Assembly: GCA_005790605.1 (NCBI GenBank)
Contig: SXUI01000051.1
Location: forward strand, 62,001 to 126,000
DNA from: Planctomycetia bacterium
GTDB lineage: Bacteria; Planctomycetota; Phycisphaerae; Phycisphaerales; SM1A02
DNA length: 64,000 bases
Reading direction: 5' to 3'
Shown: positions 16,437 to 25,310 of the stretch, one piece after another
Layout of the letters: every line of letters begins with the position of its first letter
Numbering within the stretch: position 1 is the first letter of the stretch
Translations under genes and position numbers: made by a program
Notes under the pieces: model-generated
What the model was told of the DNA's origin: nothing
Seen by the model: the letters and a program-made list of their open reading frames with translations, nothing else
Database searches by the model: none

Positions 16437-18703
16437 CGCTCTTGCGTCAATATCGCATCGCTGCCTTCCTGCTCGTGTTACTCAGCATCGCGGCCTTCGC
16501 CGCGAGTCAGAAGGATCTGTTGTTGCTCGTCAGTGGTGGCGCGATCGCGGTGCTGAGTTGGTATGTGACCGAGGGACCGCGAGGGCGAACGCTGCCGTCG
16601 CTCGTGTCCAACGGACTCATCCTCCTCTTGCTCGCGTGGACGCTGGTCAGTTTTCTCTCCGAGCTCGCGCTCACCGATTCCACGGCGGTGCTTGGGCGGT
16701 TTCTACTCTGGCTCTTGGTCATCAAACTCTTCTCCGTGCGAGCGGCGTATGAAGATCGCCAGCGACTCACCCTCGCGATGATGCTCGTCGTCTGTGGCTG
16801 CTTAGAAACCGTCGAGTTCATTTTCGCGGCGCTCGTGTTCCTCTTCCTCGGCATGAGTATCTGGACGGCGATGCTCTGGCGGTTGCACGCGAGTTACGAA
16901 GCGGCGCGTGAATCGCGCCGTCGCGACGGCAGTCTGCTTCCGCCGCCACTCGAAGTGAGCGTTGGTCGAAGGGTGGTGCCGCAGTTCAGGCGCGTCGCGA
17001 TCGCGTCGATCGTCGCCATCTTTGCGGGCAGCGTGCTCGGATTTGCCTTGTTTCCACGATTTGGAGAGTCGCGTGGGGGTCGGACGGACAGCGAATCGGT
17101 GAGCGGGTTTAGCGATCGCATCGATCTCCTCGCGAATGAGCGCATCAACGAGAGTCGACGCGAACTCTTCACGCTGCGCTGGATCGACCCCACGGGCGAC
17201 GCGCTTCGATCCAATCGTCCAATCTACCTGCGAGGCGCGGTGTTGGATCGATACGACCCCGTGACCCATCGATGGGAGGTGCTCCGAACTTCCAATGCGA
17301 TTCGCGCGATGCGAACACCGAGGGACTCGAAGTTTGTCGCGCTCGGTCCTGGCATTCCCGACACAACCGGCGGCGTGTGGACAGCAGAGATCACCATGCG
17401 GTCGCTCGCCACGAGCGTGCTCTTTACGGTCTATGCACCATTTGCCGTTGCGACGGATGAGTCGTACTCCGTCGCGTTTGATCCCGCGACGCTGCTCTTG
17501 CGTGATGTCGGCACGGACCATGTTGGTCGCTACTGGTGGTACGCGCTGCGCGTGCAGCCCCAACCTTCGCCACAGATGATGGAGACGCTGCAGGGCAGTG
17601 TCGACTCGCCGAGGAGCGACATCTCTTTCCCGGTCGCAGGATTGGAACCGATCGCGCAGAAGATTCTCGCTGAGGCGAATCTCGCTGGACTTCCGACAGC
17701 GCAGGATGCCCGCACGGATCCAACGCTTCGCTGGATGCGAAATCGAGAGACTGCTCGCGCGATCGCCGGATGGATGCGATCGGGCCGATTCCAATACACG
17801 ACCGATCTCACGGAGTTCCGCGTCGAGCCAGGGGAGGATCCGATCGTCGCGTTCCTCGAACGAAACCGATTCGGCCATTGCGAGTATTTTGCGAGTGGCT
17901 TGATCGCAGTGCTCCGTACACTCGGGATTGAGAGTCGACTCGTGACTGGCTTCGTCGCGATCGAGTACGACGACTCACTCGAGCAGTACATCGTCCGAGA
18001 GTCCAACGCGCACGCGTGGGTCGAAGTGCGAACGGGTGATCATCAGTGGACTGCATTTGATCCGACGCCTGAGGACTCACTGGTGCAGATCAGCGAGCGC
18101 AATCGATCCTTCGTCGACAACTTCCGATGGATCTACGATCGGGTTGAGTTTCTCTGGAACAGCCGGGTCGTCGCGTATGACAGCGCCGCACAGGCGACGA
18201 TCGCGGATCGTGTGCAATCGGAATGGCGCAGTGCCGCGCGCAATGGCTACGACTCGCTCCGTGCGCAGATGCGTGCGATGGTTGAACGATTCTCGCTCGG
18301 ACGCGCGGCGCTCTATTGGTTCGCGGCGATCGCGCTGGCCGTGCTTGCTGCGATGGCGGCGTGGTTTGTCGCGCATCGCCACCTTCTCAAGACACAAGTT
18401 CGCGCTGGCCTTCGTTCCCTGCCGCGCCAAGAAGCGAAGGCGATTGCGCGTGATGTTGGATTCTTTGCGGACGCGCTTGAACTCCTTGAACGCAGGGGAC
18501 TTTCCAAGCCCGCGTCGACGACGCCGATGCAGCATGTCGCCACGGTCGCCGCGCATGCGCCGAGTGCCGGCGTGGAGTTCGCACGATTAGTCGAACGGTT
18601 CTATCAAGTCCGATACGGAGGGCATCGGTTGTCAGTACGCGATAGGGAAGAAACCCGAGATGCGATGGAACGCCTGAAGTCGGCACTCGCAACCGGACGA
18701 TGA
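16433..18703 (+). CDS. TgpA-like transmembrane transglutaminase-domain protein
   Basis: 756 residues: several N-terminal transmembrane helices (first 200 residues or so), a large extracytoplasmic domain, a transglutaminase core and a C-terminal transmembrane helix followed by a DUF4129-like tail. The catalytic triad is visible: Cys483 in GHCEYFASG, His527 in NAHAWVEV and Asp543 in FDPTPED. The layout matches TgpA (DUF3488), an essential periplasmic transglutaminase in Pseudomonas. Translation is coupled to DUF58 upstream through the 4-bp ATGA overlap. Confidence 0.9.
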   Translation: MTLLRQYRIAAFLLVLLSIAAFAASQKDLLLLVSGGAIAVLSWYVTEGPRGRTLPSLVSNGLILLLLAWTLVSFLSELALTDSTAVLGRFLLWLLVIKLFSVRAAYEDRQRLTLAMMLVVCGCLETVEFIFAALVFLFLGMSIWTAMLWRLHASYEAARESRRRDGSLLPPPLEVSVGRRVVPQFRRVAIASIVAIFAGSVLGFALFPRFGESRGGRTDSESVSGFSDRIDLLANERINESRRELFTLRWIDPTGDALRSNRPIYLRGAVLDRYDPVTHRWEVLRTSNAIRAMRTPRDSKFVALGPGIPDTTGGVWTAEITMRSLATSVLFTVYAPFAVATDESYSVAFDPATLLLRDVGTDHVGRYWWYALRVQPQPSPQMMETLQGSVDSPRSDISFPVAGLEPIAQKILAEANLAGLPTAQDARTDPTLRWMRNRETARAIAGWMRSGRFQYTTDLTEFRVEPGEDPIVAFLERNRFGHCEYFASGLIAVLRTLGIESRLVTGFVAIEYDDSLEQYIVRESNAHAWVEVRTGDHQWTAFDPTPEDSLVQISERNRSFVDNFRWIYDRVEFLWNSRVVAYDSAAQATIADRVQSEWRSAARNGYDSLRAQMRAMVERFSLGRAALYWFAAIALAVLAAMAAWFVAHRHLLKTQVRAGLRSLPRQEAKAIARDVGFFADALELLERRGLSKPASTTPMQHVATVAAHAPSAGVEFARLVERFYQVRYGGHRLSVRDREETRDAMERLKSALATGR

Positions 18704-18891
18704 CTGCGCTCAGGTGCTGCCTCGAGTCACGCAAAGGTTGCGTCTCGAACAGTGCCACGCGGAGTCCGGGGACTTCTCTTTCAAACGCGCAAGATTCGCG
18801 CGAGTCGCTACGGTCGCAAGCCGATGAGCGGCGACGGAGGTCTCAGAGCATCCGCGGAGTGTTTGTGTACTCCGCTCCTTGGAGGAATGCC

Positions 18892-19755
18892 GTGCCCGCT
18901 TCTCGATCTCGAACACATGAATGGCGTCGTTCGCTTGAACAACTGCTCGAACGCGACGGCGCGTTAGAGATTGCGGTCGCTCGTTCGGATGCCGCCCCGC
19001 GAGGAACGCCAGGTGGTGATCTCGTGTGGCGCGTGCGCCTCGTGGGCCTCACTGAACAACAGTTGATTGTCGAGAGCCCGTTTGCGCTTGGACGACCCCT
19101 CGACATCTCGCCTGGCACGGATCTGCTCTGCGCGATAGCGATTGGGCAGAACCGATGGATGTTCCGATCGCGCACGCTTGGCTACGCGATGCCTTACGGT
19201 GGAAATCGTTCGACAACGCGCGGTCTTCGACTCGAAATGCCCACGAATGTGGAGCGCTGCTCTCGTCGCGCACAGCGCGTCGATGTAGGCGATCTTCATC
19301 TTCCGAAGGCCCACATGTGGCCGCTCATCGATCCACGATCGGTTTCGCTCGCGGAACGCGCGAATGAATTGGCGTACGCCGCAGCGCTCGCTGGCGAAAC
19401 TGTGGCGCCACCGAATGACGAGCTGCTGCCGACTGTTGGTCCGTCTTTCCGCGCCACCGTCATGAACATTGGTGGCGGGGGTCTCGGACTTATGCTCGAC
19501 CCGAGCGACGCATCGGCACTCGCACGCCATCGCCTCTTTTGGTTCCGATTTCAACTCGCGGATGGCGTCGGTGTGCCGATCTGTGCATCCGGTCGCGTTG
19601 TTCATACGCACATCGATAGCACGCAGTGCACCTACGCAGGCGTGTCGTTCGAATTCGCGTTCAATCCCGCGCATCAGCGGACCGTTGCAGATCAAATCGC
19701 CCGCGCGATTCATCATGTGCAGCAAGAACAAGTTTCCTGCAAGACGGAAGGCTAG
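18892..19755 (+). CDS. PilZ-domain protein (YcgR-like), probable c-di-GMP receptor
   Basis: The protein has an N-terminal YcgR-type beta domain (about residues 20-120 of 287) and then a PilZ domain. The c-di-GMP-binding signature is RRAQRV, followed later by NIGGGGLGL in place of the usual D/N-x-S-x-x-G. That leaves some doubt about ligand affinity. In other bacteria such proteins act as flagellar brakes or regulate envelope enzymes. The frame is open back to an ATG at 18700 overlapping the transglutaminase stop, but the first 64 residues are Ser/Arg-rich and unlike a protein. GTG 18892 has GGAGG 6 nt upstream and is preferred. It ends 1 bp from the convergent pabB stop. Confidence 0.75.
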   Translation: MPASRSRTHEWRRSLEQLLERDGALEIAVARSDAAPRGTPGGDLVWRVRLVGLTEQQLIVESPFALGRPLDISPGTDLLCAIAIGQNRWMFRSRTLGYAMPYGGNRSTTRGLRLEMPTNVERCSRRAQRVDVGDLHLPKAHMWPLIDPRSVSLAERANELAYAAALAGETVAPPNDELLPTVGPSFRATVMNIGGGGLGLMLDPSDASALARHRLFWFRFQLADGVGVPICASGRVVHTHIDSTQCTYAGVSFEFAFNPAHQRTVADQIARAIHHVQQEQVSCKTEG

Positions 19756-19756
19756 T

Positions 19757-21088
19757 TCAGTCTGCCCGAGCAACTTCTGCGAGTCGAGAGAGCGCGCGAA
19801 CTTTCGCGTGCGTTTCGGCAACCTCCGCATGTGGATCACTCTCAGCGACGATGCCACAACCCGCGTGGTAGACCAGTGCGCGTTCAGCGTTCACCGATGT
19901 TGTCGCGGAAAGCTGCGCAGTTCGGATCGCGACATTGAACGCGGCAGTTCCTGATTTCGAAATGAAACCCATCGCGCCGCAGTAGAAGTCGCGTGGCGTC
20001 GCTTCGAGCTCGTCGATGATTTGCATGGCTCGCACCTTGGGCGCGCCCGTCACGGAGCCTGGTGGAAATGTCGCGCGCAAGACATCGAGCCACGACGCGT
20101 TCGCGCGCAGTTGCGCTTGGATCTCCGCGACTCCGTGGTGGACGGTGTCGTGCGTTTCGAGAAGTCGACTCTCTGCCACGCGCACGCTTCCGATCTCGGC
20201 CACTCGACCGAGATCGTTGCGCATGAGGTCGACAATCATCGCGAGCTCTGCCGCATCTTTCGCGCTCTCAAGCAGTTCGTTGGCGGCGATGTCCGACGAG
20301 CGAGTGCCCTTGATTGGCCGCGTTGTGATCTTTCCGCTCGCTTCGACGCGCAGAAAGAGTTCCGGACTCATCGAGATGACGCACTCGCCACTCGGTTGTT
20401 CCATCAGTGCGCCGAACCATGCACCATTCGTGGTGATCGCGGCATGTGCGAACGATCGCGCGCAACCAGCGAGTGTTGCATCGAATCGCCGCGCGATGTT
20501 CGCTTGGTACACATCTCCAGCATGGATGTACGCAAGCACGCGCTCGACCTTCGCTGCGTATGCGGCATCGCATGCAGCCGCGCGCAACCCGCGCATCTGC
20601 CATGCTCTCGGAGAGGACTCGATTCGCAGCGCAGGTGGATGCCCAACTTGGTGCCATGTGCGGCTCGCATGATGAAAGCACCACGCGTCTTCACACCAGT
20701 GCAGTACGCCGTGGGGTGCTCGCGATGGCGAGTGCTGCGCTGACGCAACACAAGGTTCGAAGCAAGCGCCGAGCGCATAACCAAGCGCGAGAAGCCATCC
20801 ACCCGTGAAAGGCATGGCATCATGCGATGCCTCGCTCCAAGCTTCGCGCGGTGTTCGCGCGAGCGCAGAGTCGAGTGATGCAAGCGTCGCCTCGCTCGGA
20901 GCATCCGCGGGGAGCGTGATCGACTCGCTGGGACGCGCGAAAACGGACCAAGCGTTGTGCGAATGAGCTGCGCCACCACTCACGAGCGCGACGAGCGGTT
21001 CGTCTGCCGGCCACGCAAGAAGCATGTCCGCAGCGCGCTGGAATTGGTGCGAAGGTGGCGAGAGGAGGGAGGTCGACACTGCTGCCAT
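19757..21088 (-). CDS. pabB: Aminodeoxychorismate synthase component I
   Basis: Converts chorismate and ammonia to 4-amino-4-deoxychorismate for folate synthesis. The 443-aa protein carries the chorismate-binding domain, with PIKGTR (Lys260, the lysine that distinguishes PabB from TrpE, which has PIAGTR), DLMRNDLGRV, PPGSVTGAPKVRAM and YCGAMGF. The glutamine amidotransferase partner PabA is not encoded nearby. folC at 4.8 kb belongs to the same pathway but is not linked. The divergent gene is ppdK, 80 bp away. Confidence 0.92.
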   Translation of the reverse strand: MAAVSTSLLSPPSHQFQRAADMLLAWPADEPLVALVSGGAAHSHNAWSVFARPSESITLPADAPSEATLASLDSALARTPREAWSEASHDAMPFTGGWLLALGYALGACFEPCVASAQHSPSRAPHGVLHWCEDAWCFHHASRTWHQVGHPPALRIESSPRAWQMRGLRAAACDAAYAAKVERVLAYIHAGDVYQANIARRFDATLAGCARSFAHAAITTNGAWFGALMEQPSGECVISMSPELFLRVEASGKITTRPIKGTRSSDIAANELLESAKDAAELAMIVDLMRNDLGRVAEIGSVRVAESRLLETHDTVHHGVAEIQAQLRANASWLDVLRATFPPGSVTGAPKVRAMQIIDELEATPRDFYCGAMGFISKSGTAAFNVAIRTAQLSATTSVNAERALVYHAGCGIVAESDPHAEVAETHAKVRALSRLAEVARAD

Positions 21089-21168
21089 AGTAGGCGCAAG
21101 AGCTGTACACTCGTCGATTCACTGCTGCGCACCTCGCAGCACCCGCACTCACAGTTAGGAAGTGTTCG

Positions 21169-23865
21169 ATGGCCAGCACCATGATCGCGAAGAAAGCAAA
21201 GAAGTCGTCCAAATCGAGCAGCAAGATGACCTACTACTTCGGTGAAACGAAGTGTGAGGGGCATGCGGGTCAGAAGCTGCTGCTCGGCGGCAAGGGCGCG
21301 AACCTGGCTGACATGGTTTCGATCGGACTTCCGGTTCCGCCAGGCTTCACCATCACGACCGACACGTGCGCGGCGTACTACGACTGCGGCGGGAAACTGC
21401 CCAAGGGCTTGATGGACGATGTTCGGAAGAATGTAAAGATGCTTGAGAAGGAGCTTGGAAAGAAGTTCGGTTCCGACTCGAATCCGTTGCTCGTCTCCGT
21501 GCGCTCAGGCGCCGCAGTTTCGATGCCCGGCATGATGGATACGGTTCTGAATCTCGGCCTCACCGACAAGGCCGTTGAAGGACTCGCGAAGGGAACCGGC
21601 AACCGCCGCTTTGCGTTTGACGCGTATCGCCGACTCATCAACATGTTCGGCGATGTTGTGATGGGCGTTGATCACCACAAGTTTGAGCATGCGTTTAGCG
21701 CGATCAAGACCAAGTACGGCGTGAAGGAAGACACGCAGGTCCCAACCGAAGGACTTGAAGAGCTCGTTGCTGAGTACAAGAAGGTCTACAAGGCTCAAGT
21801 CGGAGCGGACTTCCCGCAAGATCCAATGTTGCAACTTGAGCATGCGATCAAGGCAGTATTCAGTTCGTGGAACGGCGACCGCGCGATCGAGTATCGTCGC
21901 ATTCAAGAGATCAAGGGTCTCAACGGCACAGCGGTCAATGTCCAAGCGATGGCGTATGGCAACATGGGCGAGACCTCGGGTACTGGTGTTGCGTTCACGC
22001 GCGACAACACGACGGGTGAGAATGTGTTCTACGGCGAGTTCCTTGTGAATGCCCAGGGCGAAGATGTTGTCGCCGGTATTCGTACGCCCGAGCCGATCTC
22101 GAGGATGGAGAAGCGCTTTCCAAAGGCGTTCGCGCACCTGATGAAGGTTCGCGCCAAACTTGAGAAGCACTACAAGGACATGCAGGATATTGAGTTCACC
22201 GTTGAGAACGGCAAGCTCTTCATGTTGCAAACCCGAACTGGCAAGCGCACCGCGCAGGCCGCAGTGCGGATCGCTGTCGAGATGGTCAAGGAGAAACTCA
22301 TCGATGAGAAGACCGCGCTCAAGCGCATTCCCGCGAGTGACTTGACGCAACTTCTCTTGCCCTTCTTCTCTCCGAAGGACAAAGCCGACGCGGAAACCGT
22401 CACCCGGGGCATCGGCGCTTCGCCAGGCGCGGCGACCGGCAAGCTCGCATTCACCGCAGCTGAGGCTGTCGAACGCGCACACAAGGGCGAGAAGGTGCTT
22501 CTCGTTCGCAAGGAAACAAGCCCCGAGGATGTCGCGGGTATGCACAGTGCGGTGGGCATTCTCACCTCAACAGGTGGCAAGACGAGTCACGCTGCAGTCG
22601 TCGCGGTCGGCTGGGGCAAGTGCTGCGTCGTCGGCGCGGGCGAACTCTCGATTGATGAGAAGGCGGGCAAGCTCTTTGTGAAGGGTCGCAGTTTCGGTCG
22701 TGAGGATGTGCTCTCGATCGACGGAGCGACTGGCGAGGTCATGGTCGGCGCCGTCAAGGCAACGATTCCCGAGAAGATCTCGGGCGATTTCGCGAAGGTC
22801 ATGGCGTGGTCAGACAAGTACGCGAGCATGAAGGTTCGCACCAACGCTGATTCACCTGAGGACGCGCGTCGGGCACGCGAGTTCGGTGCCGTCGGTATTG
22901 GGTTGTGCCGCACCGAGCACATGTTCTTCGGCGGGGAGCGAACGGCGGCCATTCGCGAGATGATCCTCAGCGAGACCATTGAGTCGCGCGAAAAGGCGCT
23001 CGCGAAGCTTCTTCCATTCCAGCGCACTGATTTCATCGGCATCTTCACGGCAATGTCCGGATTGCCGGTGACCGTGCGCCTTCTTGATCCGCCGCTCCAT
23101 GAGTTTGTGCCGCATGACGAGAAGCAGCAGGCCGAGCTCGCGAAGGAGATGGGAATCTCGCTCGAGCAAGTCAAGCGCCGCGTCGCGCAGTTGCATGAAG
23201 CGAACCCGATGCTTGGGCATCGTGGTTGCCGATTGGCGATCACCTATCCCGAGATTCTCCGCATGCAGATCCGCGCCATCGTGGAGGCAGCGATTGAGTG
23301 CCGCAGCAAGAAGATCGACGCGCGCCCTGAGATCATGCATCCGCTCGTCGGCACGAAGAAGGAGCTCGTCAGCCTCCGCAAGATGACGGAGGAGACGATC
23401 GCGCAAGTGTTCGCCGAGAAGCGCGTGAAGAAGCAGTTCGAGATTCCGATCGGCACCATGATCGAGATCCCTCGCGCTGCGGTCACCGCTGACGAGATCG
23501 GCGAAGTCGCAGACTTCTTCAGCTTCGGTACGAATGATCTTACGCAGATGACCTTCGGTTTCAGTCGTGACGACATTGGTTCGTTCCTCCCTGCGTACCT
23601 TGCGAAGGGCATGCTCGAGAAGGATCCGTTCCAGTCGATTGATACTGTCGGCGTTGGCGCATTGGTGTACATCGCGTGCGAAAAGGGCCGTGAAGTTGCG
23701 AAGGCGCAGAAGAAGGCGTTCAAACTCGGTGTTTGCGGCGAGCACGGCGGCGATCCAGCGTCGATCGCGTTTTTCCAGAAGTGCGGACTTGACTATGTGA
23801 GCTGCTCGCCGTTCCGCGTGCCCATCGCCCGCGTGGCGGCTGCTCAGGCACGCCTGCGTGCCTGA
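21169..23865 (+). CDS. ppdK: Pyruvate, phosphate dikinase
   Basis: Interconverts pyruvate, ATP and Pi with PEP, AMP and PPi in the cytoplasm; the physiological direction cannot be told from sequence. At 898 aa all three domains are present. They are the N-terminal ATP-grasp region, the phosphohistidine swivel (GGKTSHAA, His474) and the C-terminal PEP/pyruvate TIM barrel with CGEHGGDP (Cys856). A Lys/Ser-rich tail of about 20 residues precedes the conserved start. AGGA at 21157 lies 8 nt before the ATG, so this gene has a normal leader. TGTACACT at 21104-21111 is a plausible -10 region. Confidence 0.97.
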   Translation: MASTMIAKKAKKSSKSSSKMTYYFGETKCEGHAGQKLLLGGKGANLADMVSIGLPVPPGFTITTDTCAAYYDCGGKLPKGLMDDVRKNVKMLEKELGKKFGSDSNPLLVSVRSGAAVSMPGMMDTVLNLGLTDKAVEGLAKGTGNRRFAFDAYRRLINMFGDVVMGVDHHKFEHAFSAIKTKYGVKEDTQVPTEGLEELVAEYKKVYKAQVGADFPQDPMLQLEHAIKAVFSSWNGDRAIEYRRIQEIKGLNGTAVNVQAMAYGNMGETSGTGVAFTRDNTTGENVFYGEFLVNAQGEDVVAGIRTPEPISRMEKRFPKAFAHLMKVRAKLEKHYKDMQDIEFTVENGKLFMLQTRTGKRTAQAAVRIAVEMVKEKLIDEKTALKRIPASDLTQLLLPFFSPKDKADAETVTRGIGASPGAATGKLAFTAAEAVERAHKGEKVLLVRKETSPEDVAGMHSAVGILTSTGGKTSHAAVVAVGWGKCCVVGAGELSIDEKAGKLFVKGRSFGREDVLSIDGATGEVMVGAVKATIPEKISGDFAKVMAWSDKYASMKVRTNADSPEDARRAREFGAVGIGLCRTEHMFFGGERTAAIREMILSETIESREKALAKLLPFQRTDFIGIFTAMSGLPVTVRLLDPPLHEFVPHDEKQQAELAKEMGISLEQVKRRVAQLHEANPMLGHRGCRLAITYPEILRMQIRAIVEAAIECRSKKIDARPEIMHPLVGTKKELVSLRKMTEETIAQVFAEKRVKKQFEIPIGTMIEIPRAAVTADEIGEVADFFSFGTNDLTQMTFGFSRDDIGSFLPAYLAKGMLEKDPFQSIDTVGVGALVYIACEKGREVAKAQKKAFKLGVCGEHGGDPASIAFFQKCGLDYVSCSPFRVPIARVAAAQARLRA

Positions 23866-23867
23866 GC
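23842..23867 (+). terminator. Strong hairpin spanning the ppdK stop codon
   Basis: GCTCAGGCACGC and GCGTGCCTGAGC pair across a 2-nt centre (12 bp, slightly shorter in practice). The hairpin contains the last eight codons and the TGA of ppdK. There is no T tract after it, so it may act in mRNA 3' protection or termination together with the repeat that follows. Confidence 0.4.
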
Positions 23868-23881
23868 GGCCTGCGAGAGGT

Positions 23882-24075
23882 TTGAGCGCTCGCACAGGTT
23901 TTTTGCAGCGCACCGCTGCAAATACGCTGCACTCGTTTTGGGCTCGGGCGGGCCAAGTGAACCGGCACCGCCGGAGATCGAGCGCAGTGCGTTGATCCAC
24001 ATCGGGATCGCGCCGCGGCGAGTGAATCGCCTGCGGTGCAATTCAGGGATCTTCCATTCGCGCTCGATCGACGCT
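23882..24075 (-). repeat. Dispersed repeat, copy D (rearranged)
   Basis: From TTGAGCGCTCG at 23882 the sequence follows the reverse complement of the 3' half of copy A, including the hairpin tttgcagcg / cgctgcaaa and CGCTGCACTCG. From about 24010 to 24075 it instead follows copy A in forward orientation (GGCGAGTGAATCGCC ... GGTGCAATTC ... CATTCGCGCTC). The two modules are thus joined in opposite orientation. It starts 16 bp after the ppdK stop codon. Between 24076 and the next gene I see nothing recognisable. Confidence 0.75.
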
Positions 24076-24350
24076 CTGCGCTCGATCAAAAGCCCCGCTT
24101 GAGCGAATCTCGAAGAGTGGGAAAAGTCCGCACAGTTCGTGCTTTGGTCGGTGCGATTCTTGCGCGATTGGAGATGTTCATGCCGTTCCACCGCATCAAC
24201 GCGCAACGAGTTGAATTTTCTCTTGGCTGAATCCGAAAGGTGGACGGGGACTCTGCTTTGTCACGGTGCGTGCCGTGCGGTGTGGAGCGCCAGCGAGCAG
24301 ATTGAAACTACTCGCTCGGATAGCCGGACTTCAATCCCACGGAGGCTCGC

Positions 24351-25310
24351 ATGGACTTGCGAACCAGAACTTGCCAGACGCCCGCCAGTGAAGGCGCGCG
24401 ACGGGCAGCTGATGTCTCTCGTTCTTTTCCGATTGCACGCACGTGCTGTGTAGGCGTCCTTGGCTTGTCCATCGCGGCAATTGCCCGTGGCCAAAACATT
24501 CCAGCCGAACCTGAAATCGAATACTCCGCGATTGACACACTGATGCAGTGGGATGTTGCCGATGGGGGTAACGGACACTGCTATGTGATCATTCGCGAGC
24601 CAGGAATGTTGCGATGGGATAGTGCTGTTGGCCTTGCCCATGCGATGGGGGGCGAATTGGCGTCGCTTTCAACCCGTGACGAGTTCATGTGGGTCTTTGA
24701 GAATGTGGTCGACAACCCATTGGCGTGGAGCGGTGCTGCAGGTCCATGGATTGGCGCCTACCGCGATCCAACACCCGATCAAGCAAGTGACCCCGCACTC
24801 GGATGGCATTGGGTTGATCAAACGCCGTGGGTCTTCTCGCCGTGGGACCTCAAGGTCGGCAATCCACCCAATCAGAATTGCCCAGGCCAAGATGAGTGTG
24901 TCCTGCGCTTCGCGGATGCGCAGTGCAATGGCTATCCGATGCCCCAGACCGAAGACCGCACGATCAATGATGCATGTGTCGCGTGCTCCCCGACTGAGCT
25001 CGACCCACGCACCGCAGTTGTCGAGTTTGATGCAGATTGCGATGAAGACGGACTTGTTGACTTTGCCGAGATCGTCTTCGGTGGAGCGAGCGATAGCAAT
25101 CGGAACTGGATTCCAGACCACTGCGAGTGCCTCGGAGACTTTGATGGCGATGGAGTTGTCGGAGCTGCGGATCTCTCCGTGCTCTTACAGGAGTGGGGCG
25201 CGCATGGCGCGTCGGTCGCTGATCTCAACATCGACGGCTCCGTCGACGGAGATGATTTCTCCGTCTTCATGTCGCTGTGGGGACCGTGCCAATTCTGCGG
25301 CTCTTGCTAA
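24351..25310 (+). CDS. Exported C-type-lectin-like protein with dockerin-type Ca repeats
   Basis: A 319-aa protein. An N-terminal signal region (hydrophobic at about 30-46) ends at ARGQ. A C-type-lectin-like fold follows at about 58-205 (GHCYVIIREPGMLRWDSAV, ELASLSTRDEF, WIGAYRD, WHWVDQTPW, then Cys-rich). Next come short Asp-rich Ca-binding turns (CDEDGLVD, SDSNRNWIPD) and two dockerin-like repeats (DFDGDGVVGAADLSVLLQEW; DLNIDGSVDGDDFSVFMSLW). It is likely a secreted carbohydrate- or surface-binding protein. Its stop codon overlaps that of the convergent CBM9-like gene by 3 bp. The closest relatives by layout in this window are the proteins at 46 and 48 kb. Confidence 0.85.
   Translation: MDLRTRTCQTPASEGARRAADVSRSFPIARTCCVGVLGLSIAAIARGQNIPAEPEIEYSAIDTLMQWDVADGGNGHCYVIIREPGMLRWDSAVGLAHAMGGELASLSTRDEFMWVFENVVDNPLAWSGAAGPWIGAYRDPTPDQASDPALGWHWVDQTPWVFSPWDLKVGNPPNQNCPGQDECVLRFADAQCNGYPMPQTEDRTINDACVACSPTELDPRTAVVEFDADCDEDGLVDFAEIVFGGASDSNRNWIPDHCECLGDFDGDGVVGAADLSVLLQEWGAHGASVADLNIDGSVDGDDFSVFMSLWGPCQFCGSC

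Noticed and set aside
19757-21088. Anthranilate synthase TrpE
   Set aside because: PIKGTR rather than PIAGTR at the signature position points to PabB, and no trp genes are adjacent.
22852-24000. 382-codon minus-strand frame opposite ppdK
   Set aside because: Leu/Arg/His-rich antisense shadow of ppdK extending into the repeat.
24351-25310. Cellulosome component because of dockerin-like repeats
   Set aside because: No cohesin, scaffoldin or glycoside hydrolase is present, and such repeats are widespread on unrelated secreted planctomycete proteins.
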